DNA from: an uncultured Roseibacillus sp.
GTDB lineage: Bacteria > Verrucomicrobiota > Verrucomicrobiia > Verrucomicrobiales > Akkermansiaceae
Length of the DNA: 40,817 nt
Direction of reading: 5' to 3'
Assembly (NCBI GenBank): GCA_937949965.1
Contig: CALFBF010000024.1
Coordinates: forward strand, 1-40,817
Positions 35,104 through 40,817 of the stretch are shown here, piece by piece. The notes below the pieces were generated by a model. That model was given only the letters and a program-made list of their open reading frames with translations. It was not told the DNA's origin and did not search any database. Within the stretch, counting starts at the first letter, position 1, and each line of letters begins with the position of its first letter. The position numbers and the translations under genes were made by a program.

Positions 35104-35535
35104 GGCCTTCCAACCACCTGCGAGAACGAAGATATTCTCCTCTGGAATCAGCTCTAACTCGCGGATCTTTTGTGACACCGGCTCACTGGACCCACAACCT
35201 TCGGTAGCGCAATAGACAACTACGACTTCTGCCGTAGCAAGCGCTTCAAAAGCCTCTGCCATCAGACTCGGAAAATCTTCTGAAGGATGATCGGTGAGAA
35301 GCACTGAGTCGGGGTAACCATTCTGCTCCCACAACTCGCGCGTGCGGGCATCTACCCAGACTACTGAAGGAAGCTTCTCCGCATCGGCAAAGCAGATATA
35401 TCCGGGCTTAATTTTATCGGGATCACAAGCAACCTCTCGACTCGGTCCACCCGTCCACATCCAAGTCCCCACCGCCACTCCTGCCGAGAGAACCAGAAGC
35501 ACTAACGCTTCCAAAATGGGACGAATCGCAATCAC
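35089..35535 (-). CDS. Membrane-anchored rhodanese-like protein
   Basis: This 148-residue protein has an N-terminal transmembrane anchor (about 8-27, EALVLLVLSAGVAVGTWMW) and a rhodanese domain. The domain shows VVWVDARTRELWEQNGYPDSV (as two motifs), then VVVVYCATEGCGSSEPVSQ with candidate active-site C109 and a second Cys at 114, and FVLAGGWKAL. The domain would face the periplasm and handle persulfide or thiol chemistry. The start is GTG 35535, overlapping the upstream TGA as GTGA. It is the last gene of a sigma-factor operon. Confidence 0.83.
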   Translation of the reverse strand: MIAIRPILEALVLLVLSAGVAVGTWMWTGGPSREVACDPDKIKPGYICFADAEKLPSVVWVDARTRELWEQNGYPDSVLLTDHPSEDFPSLMAEAFEALATAEVVVVYCATEGCGSSEPVSQKIRELELIPEENIFVLAGGWKALKHE

Positions 35536-36251
35536 TTGCCTGCTTTTTTTTCAGAGGCACCAGCTGCGGTCTTTTCATAGGCACCAGCCTTGCTAACGAC
35601 CACATAAGCTTGGTAGCTCTGATGCTTTTTATATTCACTATCAGTCTTGATCCGCAACAGCCCAAAACCACGGGAATCAGTGGCCGTAGGAGTCACGTGG
35701 AGACGGTATTTCTTACCCTCTTCCACCGTCTCTAACTCGTAGGGAAACTTCTTAGCGTTCGTGGCCGTGATTCCCAAAATCGAGAGCGAGTGTTCGGAGT
35801 CCAATGTGATTTCAAAAGTCTTTTTATCAGCCTCTCCGTTCTCTTCCCACTTGAGCGTCTTAGGCTCAATCTTGAGCAGCTCAGGCATTGTCATTCTGAC
35901 TGTGAGGGTATGGCTCTTCCCGTTCTTCATGAGGATAGAAATGTTCTTATCAACCGTTCCCCGAAAGTTGCCAACTTTGAAAAGCCCTTTAACAGTCCCG
36001 CTCTCGCCAGGTTGCCAACCCAACTTTCCGCCTCCGCTAATCTGCGCTTCGAGACAAGAACAAGGGGCATCGTAACGATCAATTTTGGCGAGTTCTTCCC
36101 CGGTGTTTTTAAAGATAAAATCCGCAGTCACCAAATCATCATCAGGCGCGGCTAGGACCTCAATCACCGTTTCTTCAAAAACTAAATCAGCCTGACTGAT
36201 CAGAGTAGACGCGCCCCAAATCAGGAGCGCAGAAATAAAAGGAAGCTTCAT
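35532..36251 (-). CDS. Secreted DUF1573-type protein
   Basis: This 239-residue protein starts at ATG 36251, which overlaps the upstream TGA as TGATG. A signal peptide is clear (LPFISALLIWGASTLISQA). The DUF1573-like region contains FIFKNTGEELAKIDRYDAPCSC, with its PCxC cysteine pair, and a strand-rich section (WQPGESGTVKGLFKVGNFRG) typical of these Ig-like periplasmic domains. The C-terminal half continues as beta-rich sequence ending in a Lys/Ala tail. DUF1573 proteins are abundant in Verrucomicrobiota, Planctomycetota and Bacteroidota, without a fixed function. Confidence 0.82.
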   Translation of the reverse strand: MKLPFISALLIWGASTLISQADLVFEETVIEVLAAPDDDLVTADFIFKNTGEELAKIDRYDAPCSCLEAQISGGGKLGWQPGESGTVKGLFKVGNFRGTVDKNISILMKNGKSHTLTVRMTMPELLKIEPKTLKWEENGEADKKTFEITLDSEHSLSILGITATNAKKFPYELETVEEGKKYRLHVTPTATDSRGFGLLRIKTDSEYKKHQSYQAYVVVSKAGAYEKTAAGASEKKAGK

Positions 36252-36739
36252 CAATGGGACAAAGGTAGCAGCTCGATGCCAACAATCAACCTCCCGCCTC
36301 GCCACTCGGGGCCAGCGATGTAGAGCCAATTGTTGTTCTTGAGAGGTTGCGTCGTCTTCATGACTTTGCGCTTCCCCTGCCAAAGCTCGAGGTCGAGCTT
36401 AACACCATCAGCCTCGGTCTCACTATTGGGCTCGAAACTAAGCATGATCTCGTCAGAGCCCTTCATCGGAGCAGCCCAGTTGGTGTAACTGCGCCAGATC
36501 GGCTTGGTCTCGCTACCGAGAAGACCATAGTTGGTGAAATTCAGATTCTTAATCAGCTGCATCCGCTTGGCATGACCCTCCTCTGCTGGTTCGGCCTCGG
36601 GGACCACTTTCGCAAGCTCGTGATGGCTACCAAAAAGAAGAACCGTCCGGAGCTGGGCCACCGATTCTTTGCCGGGATCATCCGCCAAAACTTGCCCCAA
36701 AAAAAGAAGCCAAACAGAAACAATGCCGAGGATTTTCAT
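36251..36739 (-). CDS. Secreted hypothetical protein
   Basis: The 162 residues begin with a signal peptide (KILGIVSVWLLFLGQVLA). The mature part has no cysteine and no recognisable family; it contains RTVLLFGSHHELAKVVPEAEP and a beta-looking C-terminal half (VKLDLELWQGKRKVMKTTQ). The ATG at 36739 overlaps the anti-sigma TAA as TAATG, and its own TGA overlaps the DUF1573 ATG, so expression is coupled both ways. A periplasmic role in the same response is inferred from context only. Confidence 0.75.
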   Translation of the reverse strand: MKILGIVSVWLLFLGQVLADDPGKESVAQLRTVLLFGSHHELAKVVPEAEPAEEGHAKRMQLIKNLNFTNYGLLGSETKPIWRSYTNWAAPMKGSDEIMLSFEPNSETEADGVKLDLELWQGKRKVMKTTQPLKNNNWLYIAGPEWRGGRLIVGIELLPLSH

Positions 36740-37341
36740 TAAAAGATCTGCGACGAGCTTATTCTTGAGAGCAGCTTCACTGTAGCTGCACGATCGCTTG
36801 ATGACTTTCTCTCGGCCATAAGGTCGTAGGAGTCTGGGATGGGTTGCAACCCCTCCAACACAATCACGCTTGTGCCCGCAGCATCCGCATTGACGATGGT
36901 CGAGGTCACTCCTCCTTCGGGAGTGTAAACTAGAGGACGAATTTGCGCCTCAGCCACTACGAGACGTTCCTCAACGGGAGCCGTTCCCACGCGAGTGCCT
37001 GCCAAGAAAGCAATGGCCATCGCACCGACAGTCACCGGGGCAACCCACCAACGCAAAGTGTCCCTCCAATTAAAAGAAGCCTTGGATGCCTCTGCGAATT
37101 CTAATTCAGAATCGCGAATCGCTTGTTCCAGCTTAGTCTGGAAAAAATCACCGTATGGGAGGTCTCGAGGCTGCCCGTATACCGACTGCAACTCTTCGCG
37201 CATAGAGTGATGTCCATTTCGCAGAGTCTTAAGCTCGGGTTCGGCGGCCAAGATGGCTTCTAGTTGCTGGTTCTCTTCTGCCGACAATTGTTCGGCATCC
37301 ATCCAACGAACAATGAGTTCTTCTTTACGCTCCTGATTCAT
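36739..37341 (-). CDS. Putative anti-sigma factor
   Basis: This 200-residue protein has an N-terminal anti-sigma-like region (KEELIVRWMDAEQLSAEENQQLEAIL, as two motifs), a region binding-like for sigma, and one transmembrane helix (about residues 99-116, WVAPVTVGAMAIAFLAG). A periplasmic tail follows, ending in VKLLSRISSSQIF. The N-terminus, with its zinc-free acidic helix and position directly after an ECF sigma gene (17-base overlap), is the reason for the call. No HxxxCxxC zinc motif is present. Confidence 0.72.
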   Translation of the reverse strand: MNQERKEELIVRWMDAEQLSAEENQQLEAILAAEPELKTLRNGHHSMREELQSVYGQPRDLPYGDFFQTKLEQAIRDSELEFAEASKASFNWRDTLRWWVAPVTVGAMAIAFLAGTRVGTAPVEERLVVAEAQIRPLVYTPEGGVTSTIVNADAAGTSVIVLEGLQPIPDSYDLMAERKSSSDRAATVKLLSRISSSQIF

Positions 37342-37948
37342 TACTTAGCAGTCCTTGTAGTTTTTTACGTGCATAAAACAAACGGCTCATCACCGTTCCC
37401 ATCGAAATTTCCATCACTTCAGCAATCTCCTTGTAGTCGAGTCCTTGTATCTCCCGCAACATGACCACCTCACGATGACCGGGAGAAAGCTTCGCCATCG
37501 CCGCTTCAATATCGGTCCGCAGTTCCTCGTTCCGCAGCGCCTCATCGGGCCGTGCGTTTTGATTCGGTGTAGTACGCGAACCGGCCGCCACTTGCCCTTC
37601 CTTCATGAGTTCATCATCAAATTCGCCTGCGCTTTCGAGTTTTCGCTTTCTCATCCAATCGTAAACCACATTGTGGACGATGCGATAAAGCCAGGTCGAA
37701 AACTTGGCGCGGGCCTCAAACTTGGGGAGGGCCTTCCACACCTTGACGAAGACTTCCTGAGACAAATCCCAGGAGTCGGCATCATTTTTGACCATATTTT
37801 GAATCATTGCATATACTCGTCCACGATGGCGAACGACAAGGTCTTCGAAAGCTCGGGAGTCTCCTCCTTGGCTTCGGGTGACAAGGTCGAGATCGATCTT
37901 GGCCTCATCGCCGCCTCCTCCAGCACTGCTGCCAGAGTCCGCCGCCAT
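37325..37948 (-). CDS. ECF-type RNA polymerase sigma factor
   Basis: The protein (207 residues from ATG 37948) has region 2 motifs FEDLVVRHRGRVYAMIQNMV, DSWDLSQEVFVKVWKALP and FSTWLYRIVHNVVYDWMRKR. Region 4 follows: LSPGHREVVMLREIQGLDYKEI and MSRLFYARKKLQGLL. This is close to the classical RpoE-like ECF design. AAGGA lies four to five bases before ATG 37948, so I prefer it to ATG 37984, which has no ribosome site. It leads a five-gene operon with the anti-sigma, secreted, DUF1573 and rhodanese genes. Confidence 0.92.
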   Translation of the reverse strand: MAADSGSSAGGGGDEAKIDLDLVTRSQGGDSRAFEDLVVRHRGRVYAMIQNMVKNDADSWDLSQEVFVKVWKALPKFEARAKFSTWLYRIVHNVVYDWMRKRKLESAGEFDDELMKEGQVAAGSRTTPNQNARPDEALRNEELRTDIEAAMAKLSPGHREVVMLREIQGLDYKEIAEVMEISMGTVMSRLFYARKKLQGLLSNESGA

Positions 37949-38106
37949 TATTCCTTTCGACGCTGACCAACAGAATAAATTCATCAAAATTTAAGGAAAC
38001 CGGAGAATGCCTAAACTCCTACCAAAAGGCAAGACGCGGCTAAGAGTAAAAACAAAGAGAATTTTTTATAACTTTCGGTGAACGAATCTTCAAGTGGTGA
38101 GTCTAC

Positions 38107-38234
38107 CCCTTTATGTAATGAGCAACTTGCTTGTTGCAGTCTTCATATAAAGGGTGAACACCGCAGGGGATCTGAACAACCCTCTGCAAATTCAAGCTGG
38201 GGGAGTCTTTCGAGACTTCCCCAGTTTGGGTTTT
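38107..38234 (+). ncRNA. Candidate structured small RNA ending in a UUCG terminator-like hairpin
   Basis: Three hairpins follow one another in the 404-base gap between the sigma gene and rplQ. The first pairs CCCTTTAT (38107-38114) with ATAAAGGG (38147-38154), enclosing ATGA/TCAT and GCAAC/GTTGC. The second pairs GCAG-GGG near 38163 with CCC-CTGC near 38180. The third is a 12-bp stem (38197-38208 with 38213-38224) around TTCG, followed by TTTGGGTTTT. In that stem G38203 faces U38218, a wobble only if the plus strand is transcribed. No promoter or family match is certain. A 5'-UTR of the sigma gene is the main alternative. Confidence 0.35.
38197..38234 (+). terminator. Terminator-like hairpin with UUCG loop, plus strand
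   Basis: A 12-bp stem with one G-U wobble closes a UUCG loop and is followed by TTTGGGTTTT. No plus-strand protein gene lies upstream within 3 kb, so it would end an uncharacterised RNA. Confidence 0.55.
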
Positions 38235-38289
38235 AGAAATACGCGATTGAATGCTTTCAAAGTCTCCACAAAGGTATTCCCATACTACG

Positions 38290-38326
38290 CAAAAAAAATG
38301 CTGAACCCCTTTCGTGGTCCAGCATT
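38290..38326 (-). terminator. Rho-independent terminator of rpoA-rplQ
   Basis: Read on the minus strand, AATGCTG pairs with CAGCATT (38320-38326 with 38297-38303) and continues, after one mismatch, with GGT/ACC around the loop. A run of at least seven U residues follows (the A-run at 38291-38298). It lies 27 bases after the rplQ stop. Confidence 0.88.
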
Positions 38327-38352
38327 ACAAAATTAAACTTCGAAGTTAGTTT

Positions 38353-38763
38353 TTACTCATCTTCGTCACCTTCGTCTGCATCACCAACGGTGATTTCGAG
38401 GTCTACGAATTCGATGTAAGCCATAGGCGCAGCATCGCTAGCACGAGTGCCGAGCTTGGTGATGCGACAGTAGCCTCCGGGACGGTCTTTGCAGGCTTCG
38501 GCAATTTCGCCGAAAAGCTTAGACACGACTTCTTTGCCACTCTTGGACTGTGGCAAGAAGGCAATCGCCTGACGGCGGGAATGGAGGTCGCCTTTTTTAC
38601 CAAGGGTCACGAGCTTCTCAACCACAGGTCGCAAGGCCTTGGCCTTGGCAACAGTGGTGCGAATCCGTCCATGAGTAATTAGGGCAGCGGCTTGATTAGA
38701 CAACAGGGCCTTACGTTGGGCCGCGTTGCGTTTCAGTTTGGGAGTCTTTCTACGGTGTTTCAT
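38353..38763 (-). CDS. rplQ: 50S ribosomal protein L17
   Basis: L17 is a large-subunit ribosomal protein near the peptide exit tunnel. The N-terminus MKHRRKTPKLKRNAAQRKAL, then ALITHGRIRTTVAKAKALRPVVEKLV (as two motifs), and PGGYCRITKLGTRASDAAPMAYIEFVD are diagnostic. The 136 residues include a short acidic C-terminal tail (GDADEGDEDE). It follows rpoA by 14 bases, the conserved order, and ends before a clear terminator. Confidence 0.97.
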   Translation of the reverse strand: MKHRRKTPKLKRNAAQRKALLSNQAAALITHGRIRTTVAKAKALRPVVEKLVTLGKKGDLHSRRQAIAFLPQSKSGKEVVSKLFGEIAEACKDRPGGYCRITKLGTRASDAAPMAYIEFVDLEITVGDADEGDEDE

Positions 38764-38777
38764 GAACTCGTTCTAAA

Positions 38778-39899
38778 TCAGTCGTCAATGTTCTGGGCAA
38801 TGAGGTCAGCAAGTCCGACCGGGGCTTCATCTTCAGTTCCCAGACGTGGGGCCTGAAGTTGAGTAACAGGGCCGGAAAGAAGCGCGGGATCGATGCTCAT
38901 TCCGAGACCAAGACCAAGCTCTACCAACTTATCCTTAATTTCGTTCAAGGACTTCTTACCAAAGTTACGATACTTAAGCATCTCCGCCTCACTCTTCATC
39001 GCAAGCTGACCCACGGTGGTGATGTTAGCATTGTTCAGGCAGTTCGCAGCCCGGACAGAGAGTTCAATCTCGTTCACGCTCATGTTGAGCAACTTCTTGA
39101 GAGCGGCATTCTCTTCGCTCTGCTCTGCAGGTGCTTCTTCGAACTCTACGGCATCATCATCGTAATTGACGAAAACATCGAGGTGATGGCGAAGAATACC
39201 AGAAGCTTGTAAGAGAGCGTCGTGAGGCTCGACTCGTCCATCAGTATGGATGTCGAGGATGACTTTGTCGTAATCCGTGATTTGACCAACTCGAGTATTC
39301 TCAACCGAATACTTAACGCGGGTCACGGGGCTGAAGATGGAGTCAATCGCGATGACACCGATGGGAGCGTCAGGGCGCTTGTTGTCATCGGCGATGCGGA
39401 AACCACGACCCACAGAGATTTCGAATTCGCACTCGAACTTCACCTTGCGATCGAGGTGACAGATGACGTGCTTCTTGTTGATGACAGAATACATATTGTC
39501 ATCTTCGATATCACCAGCGGTGACAGCACCTTCTTTGTTCACGTTGATGGAAAGCACGCGGGACTCTTTGCCGTGATGCTTGAAGCGAACCTTCTTGAGA
39601 TTGAGGATGATGTCAGTGACGTCTTCGACAACTCCGGCCAGAGTCGAGAATTCGTGCTGAACACCAGAAATGCGAACGGAAGTAATGGCCGCACCTTCTA
39701 GAGAGGAAAGGAGAACTCGACGGAGGGAGTTTCCAACAGTGTGGCCAAAGCCACGTTCGAAGGGTTCTGCTACGAACTGAGCATAGGTGTCAGTGGCAGT
39801 ATCTTCGTCTTTGATCAAACGGTTCGGAACTTCGAACCGGTCCAACTTCACGGGACCGTCCTTTTCTTCTTGGACGTCCTCTACGATTTCTTCAGACAT
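38778..39899 (-). CDS. rpoA: DNA-directed RNA polymerase subunit alpha
   Basis: RpoA dimerises to nucleate RNA polymerase; its C-terminal domain contacts UP elements and activators. The N-terminal domain shows EPFERGFGHTVGNSLRRVLL, then SSLEGAAITSVRI and VGRGFRIADDNKRPD. The C-terminal domain shows LLNMSVNEIELSVRAANCL and YRNFGKKSLNEIKDKLVELG. At 373 residues it is longer than the usual 310-340 because of an extended acidic N-terminus and a 39-residue tail after GLGLGM (starting SIDPALLSG). Upstream (39900-40119) is a divergent gene rather than rpsD, so rpoA-rplQ must have its own promoter. Confidence 0.97.
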   Translation of the reverse strand: MSEEIVEDVQEEKDGPVKLDRFEVPNRLIKDEDTATDTYAQFVAEPFERGFGHTVGNSLRRVLLSSLEGAAITSVRISGVQHEFSTLAGVVEDVTDIILNLKKVRFKHHGKESRVLSINVNKEGAVTAGDIEDDNMYSVINKKHVICHLDRKVKFECEFEISVGRGFRIADDNKRPDAPIGVIAIDSIFSPVTRVKYSVENTRVGQITDYDKVILDIHTDGRVEPHDALLQASGILRHHLDVFVNYDDDAVEFEEAPAEQSEENAALKKLLNMSVNEIELSVRAANCLNNANITTVGQLAMKSEAEMLKYRNFGKKSLNEIKDKLVELGLGLGMSIDPALLSGPVTQLQAPRLGTEDEAPVGLADLIAQNIDD

Positions 39900-40077
39900 A
39901 GTTTTCTATAGTGAGCCGGGTTTCCCTTCAGCGAGTCTCACTTGCACTAACAAGTGACGAAGGACCTACGGCGATTACAAGGACTCGCGGGCGGCGAAGC
40001 AAACGTAGTTCAGGATGCTTTGCAATATTTTTCATGCACTTTTATGAGCTTCCTGCTTTTCACCCCGTCAATTTTAT

Positions 40078-40096
40078 CCTAAGCTAACAGCTTAGG
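40078..40096. promoter_or_regulatory. Perfect 8-3-8 palindrome, candidate operator
   Basis: CCTAAGCT (40078-40085) is the exact reverse complement of AGCTTAGG (40089-40096), with AAC between. It lies 23 bases before the ATG of the AP2-like gene and about 180 bases upstream of rpoA. No U-tract adjoins it, so an operator or RNA hairpin in the plus-strand leader fits better than a terminator. It also contains one CTAACAG copy. Confidence 0.5.
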
Positions 40097-40119
40097 CTTA
40101 AAAACCTGTCTCTTTTGTC

Positions 40120-40380
40120 ATGAAATCAAAACCGAACCTTACACGCTTCACTTACGATACCGCAGCCTTCGAAGGATGGCGCCTTTGCATCAGCCGAGGA
40201 GGCAAAACTTTCACCAAATATTATTCCGACAAACGTTACGGAGGACCACGCAAAGCACTCAAACAAGCAGAAGCCAGTCTCGACTCCTTAAAGGAACTTT
40301 TGGACAGCTCTCGCAAGGTAAACGGAAAATTAAGTCAAACGACGGTAAAAAAGGCTGAAAAACTGCTGAAAGAGGCTTGA
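40120..40380 (+). CDS. Small AP2-like DNA-binding protein (tentative)
   Basis: The 86-residue basic protein has GWRLCISRGGKTFTKYYSDK followed by YGGPRKALKQAEASL. This arrangement, a three-stranded sheet (W-x-V/C-x-I, G-K, Y-F/Y) and then a helix starting at GG-KAL, is that of bacterial AP2/ERF-like and integrase Arm-type DNA-binding modules. It has no catalytic domain, so it may bind DNA as a regulator or architectural protein. It stops seven bases before the photolyase ATG and is probably in one operon with it. The family assignment rests on pattern only. Confidence 0.6.
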   Translation: MKSKPNLTRFTYDTAAFEGWRLCISRGGKTFTKYYSDKRYGGPRKALKQAEASLDSLKELLDSSRKVNGKLSQTTVKKAEKLLKEA

Positions 40381-40387
40381 TTGGGCC

Positions 40388-40817
40388 ATGCCCGATATAC
40401 AGCCCGCTGTCCTCCATTGGTTTCGACGTGATCTCCGCGTTTCGGATAATACTGCTTTACTAGCAGCCTCTCAGTCGGGACAAGTCGTTATCCCCCTCTA
40501 TATCCTCAGCGACTGGAGGAAAGAGCATTCGTGGACAGGCCCCGGGCGTCAGCAATTCCTCTGCGAATGTCTAGAGTCCCTCTCTAAAAACCTGCAAGAA
40601 CTCGGCAGTTCGCTCATTATCCGCCAAGGGGATCCCCTCAAAGTGCTCGACGAGTTGATCACTCTAGAAAAGATCTCTGCGATTCACTTTAACCGCGACC
40701 CTGATCCTCATGGGAAACAAGTGGAACGGCACCTGGAGAAGCTCTGCCAAAAACACGGAGTCCTGTGCCAAGGACACGATGACGTTAGTCTGCACACCTT
40801 TGCGCAGACGACCAAGG
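40388..40817 (+). CDS. phr: Deoxyribodipyrimidine photolyase, N-terminal part (cut by the window end)
   Basis: The frame from ATG 40388 is open to the last base, giving about 143 codons without a stop. Translation starts MPDIQPAVLHWFRRDLRVSD, followed by NTALLAASQSGQVVIPLYIL. WFRRDLRxxDN is the hallmark of the photolyase/cryptochrome N-terminal antenna domain, and IHFNRDPDPHGKQVE is a further family-like stretch. The enzyme would repair UV-induced pyrimidine dimers using light. The FAD-binding half lies beyond the window, so CPD versus (6-4) type cannot be decided. It follows the AP2-like gene by seven bases. Confidence 0.92.
   Translation, partial: MPDIQPAVLHWFRRDLRVSDNTALLAASQSGQVVIPLYILSDWRKEHSWTGPGRQQFLCECLESLSKNLQELGSSLIIRQGDPLKVLDELITLEKISAIHFNRDPDPHGKQVERHLEKLCQKHGVLCQGHDDVSLHTFAQTTK

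Noticed and set aside
37445-37966. A 173-residue plus-strand open frame
   Set aside because: It is antisense to the clear ECF sigma gene.
38154-38336. A 60-residue plus-strand open frame
   Set aside because: It runs through two terminator-like hairpins and shows no recognisable protein features; a structured RNA is more likely.
39222-39701. A 159-residue plus-strand open frame
   Set aside because: It is antisense to rpoA, with no motif of its own.

Overview
The window looks like core chromosome of a free-living Gram-negative bacterium, most probably a member of the Verrucomicrobiota. This rests on gene content and protein style rather than a marker tree. It has an outer-membrane TamA/TamB pair, two small ECF sigma/anti-sigma operons (one feeding a DUF1573 and a rhodanese gene), a prepilin peptidase with a large inserted domain, and many starts with no clear Shine-Dalgarno. 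Base composition is slightly above 50% GC by eye. I see no insertion sequence, prophage, integrase, CRISPR array or rRNA. One tRNA-Gly(GCC) is present.

Layout, left to right. 1-2.8 kb: short 31-bp tandem repeats, then a minus-strand translationally coupled operon aroA-cmk-plsC. 2.9-6.3 kb: a YdeP-type molybdopterin oxidoreductase and an orphan OppD/DppD-type ATPase. 6.5 kb: tRNA-Gly with promoter and strong terminator. 6.7-12.4 kb: tamB followed directly by a tamA/bamA-like gene. 12.4-16.9 kb: prepilin peptidase (-), an unusual ADP-ribosylglycohydrolase/alpha-beta hydrolase fusion (+), dinB (-) and aat (-). 17-19.2 kb: yceD-rpmF-plsX-hisI (+). 19.4-22.6 kb: a zinc-ribbon membrane protein with PQPQPVAT repeats, and bioF. 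22.6-24.8 kb: an ECF sigma factor, a putative anti-sigma factor and a PDZ protein (-). 24.9-27.2 kb: two coiled-coil tail-anchored proteins, a YqeY-like protein and ispD (+). 27.3-31.6 kb: sucA-sucB (-). 31.7-35.5 kb: a small hypothetical gene, a lipoprotein MsrA, a beta-CASP metallo-beta-lactamase nuclease and a methyltransferase-like gene. 35.1-37.9 kb: a tightly coupled five-gene ECF sigma operon (-). 38.3-39.9 kb: rpoA-rplQ (-). 40.1 kb to the end: an AP2-like small protein and the start of a photolyase gene.

Most genes are housekeeping: aromatic amino-acid, phospholipid, isoprenoid, biotin and histidine synthesis, the TCA cycle, translation and transcription. The less ordinary signals are: (i) a strongly strand-biased heptamer, TCTAACA, found 18 times on the plus strand and 3 times on the minus strand regardless of coding direction; (ii) the ADP-ribosylglycohydrolase/hydrolase fusion; (iii) the five-gene coupled sigma operon; (iv) a strand-specific structured RNA candidate between the sigma operon and rplQ; (v) an E2 subunit with two lipoyl domains and no recognisable E1/E3-binding domain; and (vi) a perfect 8-3-8 palindrome upstream of the AP2-like/photolyase operon. 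All counts and alignments were made by eye.
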